From positions 30,624 through 94,623 of the forward strand of contig NZ_JADNGN010000004.1 of NCBI RefSeq assembly GCF_015553355.1: a stretch of DNA of 64,000 nt, in the 5' to 3' direction. Origin of the DNA: Collinsella aerofaciens. GTDB taxonomy: Bacteria > Actinomycetota > Coriobacteriia > Coriobacteriales > Coriobacteriaceae. This document shows positions 53,689 through 64,000 of this stretch, in pieces (position 1 is the stretch's first letter; every line of letters starts with the position of its first letter). Below the pieces are notes generated by a model that ran no database searches, was not told where the DNA came from, and saw only the letters and a list, made by a program, of their open reading frames with translations. A program made the position numbers and the translations under genes.

Positions 53689-54792
53689 ATGGCGACGATG
53701 AACGAAAAAGATTACTACGAGATTTTGGGTGTCTCCAAGGATGCCACCTCTCGTGATATACAGAAGGCCTTCCAACAAAAGGCCCGCAAGCTCCATCCGG
53801 ACGTCAACAAAGAGCCGGATGCCGAGGAGAAGTTTAAAGAGGTTTCCGAGGCCTACGCCGTGCTCTCTGACGAGCAGAAGCGTGCGCGTTACGACGCCAT
53901 GCGGTCGGGCAATCCCTTTGCCGGTGCACCGACGGCTTCGCCCTATGGCTGCGGCTATGCCGGCAGCGCCGGTTACGGTAACCCCTTTGACGGCGGTTTC
54001 CCCTTCGGGGGCGCCTGGGGCCAGCCCCGTCGCGGCCAGGCGGCCTACAACCCCGAGAGTGGCGCCAACGTGGTTGTCGATATCAAGCTCGACGCCAAGG
54101 AGGCCAAGAGCGGTGCCCACAAGACCGTTCGCTACACCCGCTTTGACACTTGCGGACATTGTGGCGGATCGGGCTCCGTTTCGTCAGAGCATGCCCACAC
54201 CTGTCCGAGCTGCGGTGGTCGCGGCCATATCGATGTCGACCTGTCCTTCCTGTTTGGTGCGGGCACGTTCCAGACGGTTTGTCCTGAGTGCGGCGGTTCC
54301 GGCAAGGTCGTTGCCGACCCGTGTCCCGATTGCGGTGGCAGCGGCCGTATCCGTGTGACCTCCGAGCAGACGATTGAGTTTCCCGCCGGCACGCATGATG
54401 GCGACGAGGTGCGAATCCCCAACATGGGTCACGCCGGCACGAACGGCGCTTCGGGCGGTGACCTGGTCGGTCGTGCGCACGTTGAGGCCGAGCGTCTGGA
54501 GGGTAAGGCTCGCACCGGCTTCTACCTCATGGGTATCATCGCGCCGTTTTTGGTACTGTCGGCCATCTCGGGCGTATTCTCCGCCTTTGCCATGATGTGC
54601 TTCATTCCGTTTGCCATGGGCCTGTTCATGGTGGTCTCGGACGGCGTGCTTCATCGCAGCCTGCTGTGGTGGAAGCGCGGTGCGATGCAGTTTGCCAATG
54701 GATTTGCCAACGGTTTTATGTTCGCGCTCGTGTCGGTTTGGTTCGCGAGCTGCTCACAGCGGGCCGTGCTTTCGCCGTACGGAGCTCAATAA
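53689..54792 (+). CDS. dnaJ: DnaJ-like co-chaperone with C-terminal membrane segments
   Basis: A J domain (residues 6-70, HPD at 36-38) is followed by a Gly-rich linker with a hydrophobic/Pro stretch, the first client-binding domain and four CxxCxGxG zinc motifs (155-218). The second client-binding domain and the dimerisation end are absent: after [16 protein letters not shown] (about 257-272) come strongly hydrophobic segments (about 278-316 and 338-354) ending at residue 367. It is thus probably membrane-bound. ATG 53689 follows AGGAGG. A second, complete DnaJ follows. Confidence 0.85.
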   Translation: MATMNEKDYYEILGVSKDATSRDIQKAFQQKARKLHPDVNKEPDAEEKFKEVSEAYAVLSDEQKRARYDAMRSGNPFAGAPTASPYGCGYAGSAGYGNPFDGGFPFGGAWGQPRRGQAAYNPESGANVVVDIKLDAKEAKSGAHKTVRYTRFDTCGHCGGSGSVSSEHAHTCPSCGGRGHIDVDLSFLFGAGTFQTVCPECGGSGKVVADPCPDCGGSGRIRVTSEQTIEFPAGTHDGDEVRIPNMGHAGTNGASGGDLVGRAHVEAERLEGKARTGFYLMGIIAPFLVLSAISGVFSAFAMMCFIPFAMGLFMVVSDGVLHRSLLWWKRGAMQFANGFANGFMFALVSVWFASCSQRAVLSPYGAQ

Positions 54793-54873
54793 CATCAAAC
54801 CCTCTGTTTGCGCCCGGCCCAGCTTGGGTATAGGACGCACTGTGACAATAATGAAAGTTGGAAGGATTCGGTC

Positions 54874-56022
54874 GTGTCGGAAAATAGGGATTACTACGAG
54901 GTACTTGGCGTTGACAAGGATGCCGACGCGCGAACGATTAAGCGCGCGTTTCTAAAGAAGGCCCGTACGGTACACCCGGATGTTTCGGACGACCCCGAGG
55001 CCGAGGCCAAGTTTAAAGAGCTCAACGAGGCCTATTCCGTTCTTTCCGACGAGCAGAAGCGCGCTAACTACGACCGTTACGGCACTGCGGACGGCCCCGG
55101 TGGTTCTGGCTATGTCGACATCAACGATATCTTTGGTGGCATGGGCATGGACGACCTGTTCTCGTCGTTCTTTGGCGGCGGCGCCGGCGGTGGCGCTCGC
55201 AGCCGTCGCGAGCGCCGTCGCGGTCGCGATATGGCCATCTCCCTTTCGGTGACGCTCGATGAGGCGGCGCTCGGCTGCAGAAAGACGATCAGCTACGACC
55301 GTCTTGCCCCTTGCGATGACTGCAATGGTACCGGCAAGGCCGAGGGCGCGACCGAAAAACAGTGCAGCCGTTGTCACGGCACAGGCTATGTGACGACGGT
55401 CCAGCGTTCTTTCCTTGGCCAGGTCCAGTCCTCTTCGCCCTGTCCCGACTGCCACGGCGAAGGCACGGTCATCGATCATCCCTGCGACACCTGTGATGGC
55501 CAGGGCCGCACGCCTTCTCACGAGAAGATTGACATCGATATTCCCGCCGGTGTTTCGACCGGTCGCCAGCTGCGCGTGAGTGGTTTTGGCGAGGCCGGCC
55601 TTCGCGGCGAGCCGTCGGGCGACCTGATCGTCAACGTGCATGTCGCTGACCACGAGCGTTTTAAGCGTAATGGCGATGACCTGTATCTGGTGAGCGATAT
55701 CTCGATTGCGCAGGCCGCGCTCGGTTGCGAGATTGAGGTCGAGGGCATTATGCCTGACGAGGTCGTCAAGGTGTGCGTCCCCGCCGGCACACAGTACGGT
55801 GACACCGTGAGCGTCAACAATTACGGCATGCCGCGTATCGGCGGTGGCGGTTCGCGCGGTCGTCTGATCGTGCAGCTGCGCGTGGTCATCCCCACCAATC
55901 TCTCCAACAAGCAGCGCGAGCTGCTTCGCGCCTTTGCCGACGAGATGGGCGATGACGTCGCATCCGGTAAGAAGTCGGTGACCGACCGTATCAAGAGTGC
56001 CCTCGACGACATCCTCGATTAA
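54874..56022 (+). CDS. dnaJ: chaperone protein DnaJ
   Basis: Complete type I J protein that stimulates DnaK. J domain with HPD at 34-36, Gly-rich linker (GGGAGGGARSRR), four zinc motifs (CDDCNGTG, CSRCHGTG, CPDCHGEG, CDTCDGQG) and both client-binding domains with the C-terminal end, 382 aa. GTG 54874 follows AAGGA by 7 nt; an upstream in-frame start would add unrelated residues. It lies 81 nt after the membrane-type paralogue and before mtaB. dnaK, grpE and hrcA are not in the window. Confidence 0.96.
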   Translation: MSENRDYYEVLGVDKDADARTIKRAFLKKARTVHPDVSDDPEAEAKFKELNEAYSVLSDEQKRANYDRYGTADGPGGSGYVDINDIFGGMGMDDLFSSFFGGGAGGGARSRRERRRGRDMAISLSVTLDEAALGCRKTISYDRLAPCDDCNGTGKAEGATEKQCSRCHGTGYVTTVQRSFLGQVQSSSPCPDCHGEGTVIDHPCDTCDGQGRTPSHEKIDIDIPAGVSTGRQLRVSGFGEAGLRGEPSGDLIVNVHVADHERFKRNGDDLYLVSDISIAQAALGCEIEVEGIMPDEVVKVCVPAGTQYGDTVSVNNYGMPRIGGGGSRGRLIVQLRVVIPTNLSNKQRELLRAFADEMGDDVASGKKSVTDRIKSALDDILD

Positions 56023-56031
56023 GGAGCCCGT

Positions 56032-57324
56032 GTGCTCGCACCCCATATTTCCGTCGTCAACCTCGGTTGCCGTGTCAACCGGGTTGAGTCCGACCGTATC
56101 ACTGCCGATCTTATGCGCCTGGGCTTTGCGATGGTGGAGGCACCGGACGCCGATCTGATCGTTATCAATACCTGCGCCGTGACGGGGGAGGCCGAGGCCA
56201 AGACCCGTAAGGCCGTCCGCCATGCGCTGGCCTATTCGGGCGAGCCTTACGTCGTCGTAACCGGCTGCGTCGTCAACTTGCATCCCGAGGAGCTGCTGGA
56301 GCTCTCCGATCGCGTGATCGCCGAACCGTCCAAGATTGACGTCGCCGCGCGCGTCTGCGAGGTGCTGGGTGTCGAATCCGATAGCGTGCCCGCCTGCAGC
56401 GATGGTGACGTGGTCGATGCGCTCGGTCGTTCGCGGCTGGGCGTGAAGATCCAGGACGGCTGCAACCACCGCTGCACCTATTGCATCGTGTGGAAGGCCC
56501 GCGGCCCCGAGCGTTCCGTGCCCGTCGAGTCCGTGCTCGAACAGGTGCGTGAGGCCCAGGAGGCCGGCGTGCCTGAGGTCGTGCTGACCGGCGTGAATCT
56601 GGGTGCCTATGACGGCAAGAGCGCGACCGACGAACATGTCGAGATCGATGAGCTGCTCCAGGCCATCATGGAGCGCACCGAGATCGCCCACGTGCGCATC
56701 TCCTCGGTGGAGCCCATGGACATTTCCGAGCGCCTACTCAAGGTGATGGCTCGTTATCCGAAGCGTATCGCGCCGTTTTTGCACCTGCCCGTGCAGTCTG
56801 GCTGCACGGCGACACTGCATCGCATGGGCCGTCCCTATAGCGCCGAGGCCTTTGAGGATACGGTGCGCATGATTCGCGCTAACCTGCCACAGGCTGCACT
56901 TTCGTGCGACGTCATCGTCGGTTTTCCTGGCGAGACGGACGAGGAGTTCGAGGAGTCGCTGGCCCTGTGCCGTCGCGTGGGCTTTTCGCGCATGCACGTG
57001 TTCCGCTATAGCAAGCGCCCCGGCACCCTCGCCGCCGACATGCCCGACCAGGTACCCCCTGAGGTCATGGCCGAGCGCAGCCGCCGCATGCGTGCGGCGG
57101 CTCAAGAGTTCGCGGTTGCCGATGCCCGCCGTCGCGTGGGCACCGTCGAGCGCGCCGTGCTTGAGTACGGTGACAATGTGACGCTCGGCTCGTTCCATCA
57201 TGCCCGTCTTGATGATACCTGTGGACTCACAGCCCCGTGCCTGCTCGATGTTGCTATCATCGGAGTCGATGATTCCGGCTTGGTCCATGCACGCAGGGAG
57301 GTTCATGGAAGCCTCGAAGATTAG
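56032..57324 (+). CDS. mtaB: tRNA t6A37 methylthiotransferase MtaB
   Basis: Radical SAM enzyme adding a methylthio group to t6A37. The N-terminal cluster Cys residues are C13, C48 and C79; the radical SAM motif is CNHRCTYC (C144, C148, C151). The dnaJ-mtaB order and the sequence GCRVNRVES (MiaB has a different signature there) support MtaB over MiaB. The C-terminal TRAM domain is short. Length 430 aa. Its 3' end overlaps phoH by 20 nt. Confidence 0.9.
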   Translation: MLAPHISVVNLGCRVNRVESDRITADLMRLGFAMVEAPDADLIVINTCAVTGEAEAKTRKAVRHALAYSGEPYVVVTGCVVNLHPEELLELSDRVIAEPSKIDVAARVCEVLGVESDSVPACSDGDVVDALGRSRLGVKIQDGCNHRCTYCIVWKARGPERSVPVESVLEQVREAQEAGVPEVVLTGVNLGAYDGKSATDEHVEIDELLQAIMERTEIAHVRISSVEPMDISERLLKVMARYPKRIAPFLHLPVQSGCTATLHRMGRPYSAEAFEDTVRMIRANLPQAALSCDVIVGFPGETDEEFEESLALCRRVGFSRMHVFRYSKRPGTLAADMPDQVPPEVMAERSRRMRAAAQEFAVADARRRVGTVERAVLEYGDNVTLGSFHHARLDDTCGLTAPCLLDVAIIGVDDSGLVHARREVHGSLED

Positions 57325-58291
57325 ACTTACCGTTCCCGAGGGTATCGACCCCTCGCGCGTTTTGGGCGCCGGCGACGGCGTCCTTCGTGCACTCGAGAAC
57401 TCGGTACGCGCCCATGTGGTTGCCCGCGGTGACAGCGTTGCCGTGAGCGGCGATCCGGACGAGGTTGAGCTGGTCGCGCGTTTTTTCGAGCATGCCTTTC
57501 GTGAGGCTGCTGCCGGGCGCACGCTTTCTGCCGATGATGTCTCGCGCTGTCTGGCCGTTCTGCGCGACGGCGAGCATGATGCCTCGTCGCTGCGCGATGA
57601 CGTGCTGCTGTCGTATCGCGGTCGCGTCATTCGCCCCAAGACGCTCGGTCAAAAGCGCTATGTGGATGCCATTCGATCTTCTACCATCACGTTTGGCCTC
57701 GGTCCCGCCGGTACCGGTAAAACCTATCTAGCCATGGCGCTCGCCGTCGCCGCGCTCAAGCGCCATGAGGTAGGCCGCCTGATCCTGACGCGCCCGGTTG
57801 TCGAGGCGGGGGAGAACCTGGGCTTTTTGCCCGGCACCCTCGAGGAAAAGATCGACCCGTATATGCGCCCACTCTATGATGCCCTCTTTGACATGATGGA
57901 TCGCGAACGCACCGATGAGCTTATGGAGCGTGGCGTGATCGAGATCGCTCCGCTCGCCTACATGCGCGGTCGAACGCTGAGTGATGCCTTTGTGGTGCTC
58001 GATGAGGCACAAAACACGACGCCCGAGCAGATGAAGATGTTCCTGACGCGTCTGGGTTTTAATTCCAAGTTCGTGATTACCGGCGACCTGAGCCAGCGTG
58101 ACCTGGTGGGTCGTCGCGGCGGTCTTGCCGATATCGAAAGGATTCTGGGTCGCGTCGACGATGTGACGTTTTCTCACCTGGAGCGCGCCGACGTGGTGCG
58201 CCATGCCCTGGTGGGCCGCATCGTTGAGGCCTATGATGCATACGACGATGTGCGCGAGCAGCGCGCACGCGATCGAAAGGAGTCCCGTTGA
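57305..58291 (+). CDS. phoH: PhoH-like ATPase
   Basis: PhoH/YbeZ-family P-loop NTPase, often next to ybeY and implicated in rRNA processing. Walker A GPAGTGKT is at 133-140, Walker B VVLDEAQNTTPEQ follows, with LILTRPVVEAGENLGFLPGTLEEK. A KH-like N-terminal region precedes it. Length 328 aa. ATG 57305 lies in the end of mtaB just after GGGAGG; the spacing is short (3 nt), so the upstream ATG at 57290 is possible. Confidence 0.93.
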   Translation: MEASKIRLTVPEGIDPSRVLGAGDGVLRALENSVRAHVVARGDSVAVSGDPDEVELVARFFEHAFREAAAGRTLSADDVSRCLAVLRDGEHDASSLRDDVLLSYRGRVIRPKTLGQKRYVDAIRSSTITFGLGPAGTGKTYLAMALAVAALKRHEVGRLILTRPVVEAGENLGFLPGTLEEKIDPYMRPLYDALFDMMDRERTDELMERGVIEIAPLAYMRGRTLSDAFVVLDEAQNTTPEQMKMFLTRLGFNSKFVITGDLSQRDLVGRRGGLADIERILGRVDDVTFSHLERADVVRHALVGRIVEAYDAYDDVREQRARDRKESR

Positions 58292-58797
58292 GTGTATTGA
58301 CCAGCAACGATGCCGAGCTCGATACGCTGCTCGATGCCCGGGAGGTGGAGCACATCTGCTCAGTTGTGCTTGTCGCCGAGGGTGTTGAGCGTGAGGTCGA
58401 GATTTCCCTTTCGTATGTCGATGAGGACGAGATGCACGAGCTCAACCTTGAGTGGCGCGGCATCGATCGCACGACCGACGTGCTCTCGTTTGAATGCGAC
58501 TCGGCTTTTGACGAGGACATTCCCGCCGACGAGACGCTCGAACTCGGCGATATTATCCTGGCCCCGCAGGTTATTGCCCGCCAGGCCCCCGGCTTTGGCA
58601 ACAGCCCCGCCGATGAGTGTCGACTGATGCTCGTGCACGGAATGCTGCACCTGCTGGGTTACGACCACATCGAAGACGATGAGGCCGAGGTCATGGAGGC
58701 GCGCGAGGATGCCATCCTGCGCGACCTGGCGCTTGAGCGCGGCGAGGACCCCAAACTCGTCCACGTCGGCCCCATAACCAATCATGCCCACGACTAG
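58288..58797 (+). CDS. ybeY: endoribonuclease YbeY
   Basis: Zinc endonuclease for 16S rRNA 3' maturation and ribosome quality control. The metal motif HGMLHLLGYDH has H117, H121 and H127. The substrate-binding block NLEWRGIDRTTDVLSF is typical. Length 169 aa. TTG 58288 overlaps the phoH stop by 4 nt, with AAAGGAG just upstream. The phoH-ybeY-dgkA-era order is standard. Confidence 0.95.
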   Translation: MSVLTSNDAELDTLLDAREVEHICSVVLVAEGVEREVEISLSYVDEDEMHELNLEWRGIDRTTDVLSFECDSAFDEDIPADETLELGDIILAPQVIARQAPGFGNSPADECRLMLVHGMLHLLGYDHIEDDEAEVMEAREDAILRDLALERGEDPKLVHVGPITNHAHD

Positions 58798-58806
58798 GAG
58801 CCGTCT

Positions 58807-59184
58807 ATGATTCCCGGATCGAACAAGGACCATCCGTCCTTTTTAAAGTCGTTCTCATACGCTATGGAGGGCTTCGTCACCGCCGTCAAGACCGAGCGCA
58901 ATATCAAGGTCATGCTCGTGGCGGGCGTGTGCACCGTCATTGCCGGCTGCATCGTGGGGCTCGATATTGCCGAGTGGGCCACGGTCATCATCTGCTGCGG
59001 CCTGGTGATTCACGGTGAGCTGTGCAATACCGCCATGGAGGCGATTGTCGACCTGGCGACCCAGGAGCTGCATCCGCTGGCCAAGCGCGCGAAGGATATC
59101 GCCGCTGCCTCTGTATACGTTCTTTCCATTACCGCCGCGATCGTGGGCTTGCTTGTCTTTGCCCACGCGCTCGACTTTATTTAG
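58807..59184 (+). CDS. dgkA: diacylglycerol/undecaprenol kinase
   Basis: Small integral-membrane lipid kinase; Gram-positive members of this family phosphorylate undecaprenol. The 125-aa product has three hydrophobic helices and the signature GELCNTAMEAIVDLATQ with the catalytic Glu. ERNIKVM precedes the first helix. It lies between ybeY and era as usual. The substrate is inferred from the family. Confidence 0.9.
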   Translation: MIPGSNKDHPSFLKSFSYAMEGFVTAVKTERNIKVMLVAGVCTVIAGCIVGLDIAEWATVIICCGLVIHGELCNTAMEAIVDLATQELHPLAKRAKDIAAASVYVLSITAAIVGLLVFAHALDFI

Positions 59185-59196
59185 AAAGGGGTTCCC

Positions 59197-60267
59197 ATGT
59201 CCGACAATATGCAGCCTACCGATGAAGTTTTGGATGACGTGGTCCTGGATGAGGCCGAAGGTGTCGATTCGTTTGACGAGGTCGAGGAGTTCGACCCGTT
59301 TGAGGGTATGAGCGACGAGGAACTCGATGCCCTGTGCGACGAGGATGAGGGCCTCGCGGGCTTTGGCGACGTGGAACCCGGTTTCCGCAGCGGCTTTGTG
59401 GCCCTGGTCGGTCGCCCTAACGCCGGCAAGTCCACGCTGCTCAACGCCTGTTACGGCAAGAAGGTCGCCATCACCTCTCCGGTGGCCCAAACGACCCGCC
59501 GCCGCATGCGCGCCGTGGTCAACCGCCCCGGCTATCAGCTGGTTTTCGTTGACACGCCGGGTATCCATAAGCCCAAGGACGGCCTGGGCTCCGAGCTCAA
59601 CAAGAGCGCGTTGTTCGAACTGAACGATGTCGATGTCGTCGCGTTTCTGATCGACGCCACCAAACCGATCGGCAGGGGAGACGCTTGGGTTGCCGAGCGC
59701 GTCAAGAGCGCGCGTTCCAAGAAGGTCCTGGTGCTTACCAAGGCCGATGAGGCCGACCCCGCACAGGTCATGGAGCAGCTTAAGGCTGCTCACGAGCTCA
59801 TGGAATACGACGATGAGATCGTGACGTCGTCGGTCAAGAACTTCAACGTCGATGCGTTTATCGAGACCGTCGCTCACTTTTTGCCCGAGGGCCCGCGCTG
59901 GTTCCCCGAGGACATGGGCACCGACGCGTCCGACGAGACCCTCGTGGCCGAGTTTGTGCGCGAGAAGGTCCTACGTCGCACCCGCGACGAGATCCCTCAC
60001 TCCGTGGGCGTCATCTGTGACGCGCTCGAGCAGACTAAGAAGGTCCTGCGCGTGCACGCCACGATTTATGTCGAGCGCGAAGGGCAAAAGGGCATCATCA
60101 TCGGCAAGGGCGGCGAGATGATCAAGCATATCGGCATCGATGCCCGTCGTGACCTTGAGCGCATCTTTGACACTCAGGTCTTTTTGGAGCTTGACGTGAA
60201 GGTCAAGGCCGGCTGGCGCGATGACGAGGCGCAAATCCGCCGCTTTGGCTACAATGCTGAAGATTAA
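59197..60267 (+). CDS. era: GTPase Era with acidic N-terminal extension
   Basis: 30S assembly GTPase that binds the 16S 3' end. G1 GRPNAGKST is at 72-80, G3 DTPGIHKPKDGLG, G4 LTKADE, and the C-terminal KH domain (GIIIGKGGEMIKHIGIDARRD) is complete. The first 62 residues are an extremely acidic extension absent from most Era proteins (about 300 aa against 356 here). The ATG is preceded by AGAAAGGGG, so the long form is probably translated. Confidence 0.95.
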   Translation: MSDNMQPTDEVLDDVVLDEAEGVDSFDEVEEFDPFEGMSDEELDALCDEDEGLAGFGDVEPGFRSGFVALVGRPNAGKSTLLNACYGKKVAITSPVAQTTRRRMRAVVNRPGYQLVFVDTPGIHKPKDGLGSELNKSALFELNDVDVVAFLIDATKPIGRGDAWVAERVKSARSKKVLVLTKADEADPAQVMEQLKAAHELMEYDDEIVTSSVKNFNVDAFIETVAHFLPEGPRWFPEDMGTDASDETLVAEFVREKVLRRTRDEIPHSVGVICDALEQTKKVLRVHATIYVEREGQKGIIIGKGGEMIKHIGIDARRDLERIFDTQVFLELDVKVKAGWRDDEAQIRRFGYNAED

Positions 60268-60279
60268 GCCCCGGCGTTC

Positions 60280-61029
60280 ATGGCAGCCTCTCGCACATAT
60301 CGCACAAAGGTGCTCGTCCTCGACAAGACGAAGCTCAAGGAAACTGACCTGATCTTGACGATGCTCGACGAACGTGGGCGGCAGGTGCGTGCCGTGGCCA
60401 AAGGCGCACGTAAGCCTGGCGGTCGCCTTGCGGCCCGCTGCGAGCTCTTCTGCACCGTTGATATGCTGTTGGCGCATGGTCGCTCGCTCGACGTGGTTTC
60501 TCAGGCGGAGCTTGTGGAGGCGCCGCTCGGTGCTGCTCCTGACTACGAGACGACCTGTGCCGCCAGCGCGATTGCCGAGGTTGCGCGTGTGTGCTCGTTT
60601 GAGGATGCCGAGGATCCATTTACCTTTGCGATCACGCAGCGGGCGCTCACGCTTGTCGGCAGCGGGCTCGACTCGGCACATATGGACCTGCTCGTAGCGG
60701 CCTTTGTCTTTAAACTGCTGTCGCACGTTGGTTACCGACCCGATTTCTCGGCTTGCGTCTCGTGCGGCGATCCCATGCTGTCTTATTTTTCGCCTCAGGC
60801 GGGCGGTCTCATGTGCGGGTCGTGCGCGTCGAGCGTTCCGGGTGCCGAGCTGGTGTCGACCGGTGAGGTCGCATGGCTGCGCGCCCTTATGTCCATGACG
60901 TTCGATACCCTTATGGACGAGCAGATCGATCCGCATACGGCTGCGTTTTTGCTGGGGCTTTCGCATGTTTGGGCCGCCACGCACACCGATCAGCGGCTCC
61001 GTGCGATGGAATTCATGTTAGGTCGGTGA
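60280..61029 (+). CDS. recO: DNA repair protein RecO
   Basis: Loads RecA on SSB-coated DNA with RecR. The N-terminal OB fold starts at RTKVLVLDKTKLKETDLILTMLDERG; the C-terminal zinc finger is CVSCGDPM followed by LMCGSC. Length 249 aa. The era-recO linkage is common in Gram-positive bacteria. The ATG at 60280 follows the era stop by 12 nt. Confidence 0.95.
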   Translation: MAASRTYRTKVLVLDKTKLKETDLILTMLDERGRQVRAVAKGARKPGGRLAARCELFCTVDMLLAHGRSLDVVSQAELVEAPLGAAPDYETTCAASAIAEVARVCSFEDAEDPFTFAITQRALTLVGSGLDSAHMDLLVAAFVFKLLSHVGYRPDFSACVSCGDPMLSYFSPQAGGLMCGSCASSVPGAELVSTGEVAWLRALMSMTFDTLMDEQIDPHTAAFLLGLSHVWAATHTDQRLRAMEFMLGR

Positions 61030-61056
61030 TGATGCGCAGGCGCGTGCCGCTTGTGG

Positions 61057-61062
61057 TAATAT
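61057..61062 (+). promoter_or_regulatory. candidate -10 box of rpsO
   Basis: TAATAT about 105 bp before rpsO, with no good -35. Confidence 0.35.
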
Positions 61063-61083
61063 ACCGGCCTGTTGGTACCTCGA

Positions 61084-61147
61084 CCTTGGATGCTCGCTCC
61101 ACCGGCGGCCTCCCAGTCCGAGGCGAATAGAGTCGCCCACGGGCGAC
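61084..61147 (+). promoter_or_regulatory. rpsO leader structure
   Basis: CCTTGGA pairs with TCCGAGG (61084-61123), and GTCGCCC-AC-GGGCGAC (61132-61147) forms a perfect hairpin just before the ribosome binding site. Such a leader fits S15 autoregulation, known in several phyla by unrelated structures; this is inference. Confidence 0.45.
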
Positions 61148-61167
61148 GCGAAACGAAAGGTGAAACA

Positions 61168-61446
61168 ATGACTGTTTCCAAAGAGCGCAAGGCGGAGCTG
61201 ACCGCCCAGTTCGGTAACTCCCCGGTCGACACCGGTAACCCCAAGGTTCAGGTCGCCATCCTGTCCGAGCGCATCAAGGAGCTGACCGAGCACATGAAGT
61301 CCCACCAGAAGGACTTCCACACCCGTCGTGGCCTGCTCATGCTCGTCGGCCGTCGTCGTCGTCTTCTCTCTTACATCAAGAAGAACGACATCGTCGAGTA
61401 CCGTGAGCTCATCAAGGCTCTGGGCATCCGCGACAACATCCAGTAA
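61168..61446 (+). CDS. rpsO: 30S ribosomal protein S15
   Basis: Primary 16S-binding protein uS15, 92 aa with complete family blocks: SPVDTGNPKVQVAILSERIKELTEH and HTRRGLLMLVGRRRRLLSYI. ATG 61168 follows GAAAGGTG. It has a structured leader and a terminator, then pnp, the usual partner. Confidence 0.98.
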   Translation: MTVSKERKAELTAQFGNSPVDTGNPKVQVAILSERIKELTEHMKSHQKDFHTRRGLLMLVGRRRRLLSYIKKNDIVEYRELIKALGIRDNIQ

Positions 61447-61462
61447 GGATTTGTACATGCTA

Positions 61463-61493
61463 AGAGCGTCCTGCGCAGCGGGGCGCTCTTTTT
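61463..61493 (+). terminator. terminator after rpsO
   Basis: AGAGCGTCC pairs with GGGCGCTCT (one G-T pair), followed by a T run. Confidence 0.85.
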
Positions 61494-61501
61494 GTGTAAG
61501 G

Positions 61502-61583
61502 GCGTGAACAATCACGCTCTGAAGCGTGGCGGGGGCAGGGGGCCCGCGTCACATGAGAAGCCCGCAGGCAAGGGGCCTGTGGG
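61502..61583 (+). ncRNA. pnp 5' leader with several hairpins (possible Actino-pnp motif)
   Basis: Hairpins GCGTGA/TCACGC (61502-61517) and CCCGCAGGC/GCCTGTGGG (61561-61583) flank a G-rich inverted segment. Actinobacterial pnp leaders carry the Actino-pnp RNA motif; the match to that model was not tested. It could serve RNase III or PNPase autocontrol. Confidence 0.4.
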
Positions 61584-61596
61584 GTAAAGGAGAACA

Positions 61597-63843
<2,247 letters not shown>

Positions 63844-63876
63844 CAGCCGCACATAAGCAGCTCAACAAGGGCGACT

Positions 63877-63897
63877 CCGGACAGGGGTCGCCCTTTT
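63877..63897 (+). terminator. terminator after pnp
   Basis: AAGGGCGAC and GTCGCCCTT pair, extended by CTCC/GGGG, followed by TTTT. Confidence 0.8.
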
Positions 63898-63948
63898 GCT
63901 ATTCCCGGCGGGGTCAGCGGGTAAAGTTTCCTGCTCTACAGTCCTGCT

Positions 63949-63985
63949 CACGACGGAGGCCACATTAAGTGGCCTCCTGTTCGTG
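63949..63985. other. hairpin near the right window edge
   Basis: GGAGGCCAC-ATTAA-GTGGCCTCC is a perfect 9-bp stem, extended by CACGA...TCGTG. No T run follows, so it may belong to the leader of the next gene outside the window. Confidence 0.45.
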
Positions 63986-64000
63986 CGGAACTCGCGATAA

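Overview
The window is GC-rich chromosomal DNA with mostly non-ATG-tolerant, tightly packed operons, strong AGGAGG-type ribosome binding sites and very few gaps. Gene content and order (obgE-nadD-yqeK-rsfS, comEA-comEC-holA-rpsT, mIHF-gmk-rpoZ, rpsO-pnp, PPDK with its regulatory kinase, AdhE, PyrK/PyrD type 1B, two-subunit glycyl-tRNA synthetase) point to an anaerobic fermenting Actinomycetota of the class Coriobacteriia, most probably Collinsella. This is inference from family knowledge; no database was searched.

Layout. 1-2939: end of obgE, then nadD, yqeK, rsfS. 3035-4288 (minus): DNA polymerase IV. 4490-6980: rpsP-khpA-rimM-trmD-lepB. 7040-10961: glyQ-glyS and the PPDK regulatory protein. 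11259-14009: ppdK. 14220-15443: rplS, rnhB. 15633-20842: yraN-comM-dprA-trmFO-xer. 21062-28355: rpsB-tsf, then pyrH-frr-uppS-cdsA-dxr-rseP, continuing into ispG-proS (to 31173). 31351-34852 (minus): adhE and a small phosphotransferase. 35004-36055: a mobile element, a Y1/REP-type transposase between 53-bp inverted repeats. 36158-36346 (minus): rpmB. 36798-42121: pyrR-pyrB-pyrC-pyrK-pyrD-pyrF behind an attenuator-like leader. 42361-44771: mIHF-gmk-rpoZ-thiI. 44985-49042: comEA-comEC-holA, then rpsT. 49536-53630: lepA-dus-hemW. 53689-58291: two dnaJ paralogues, mtaB, phoH. 58288-61029: ybeY-dgkA-era-recO. 61168-63843: rpsO, pnp.

Most genes are housekeeping: ribosome proteins and maturation, tRNA modification, isoprenoid and phospholipid precursors, pyrimidine synthesis. 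The most interesting signals lie between or inside them. (1) A 20-nt motif made of two TTTGGT-like direct repeats 11 bp apart stands about 72-76 bp before both DNA-uptake operons (yraN-comM-dprA and comEA-comEC) and may mark a competence regulon. (2) The transposase has nearly perfect 53-bp flanking inverted repeats, and two 32-nt GTAG...CTAC palindromes elsewhere share its repeat core and show a compensatory base-pair change. (3) The pyr operon leader encodes a possible 21-residue peptide whose start lies in the 5' arm of a terminator. (4) One DnaJ has lost its C-terminal domain in favour of membrane helices. (5) RseP carries a winged-helix-like insertion. (6) The Xer recombinase appears to need a non-ATG/GTG/TTG start. 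(7) dinB and lepA look leaderless.
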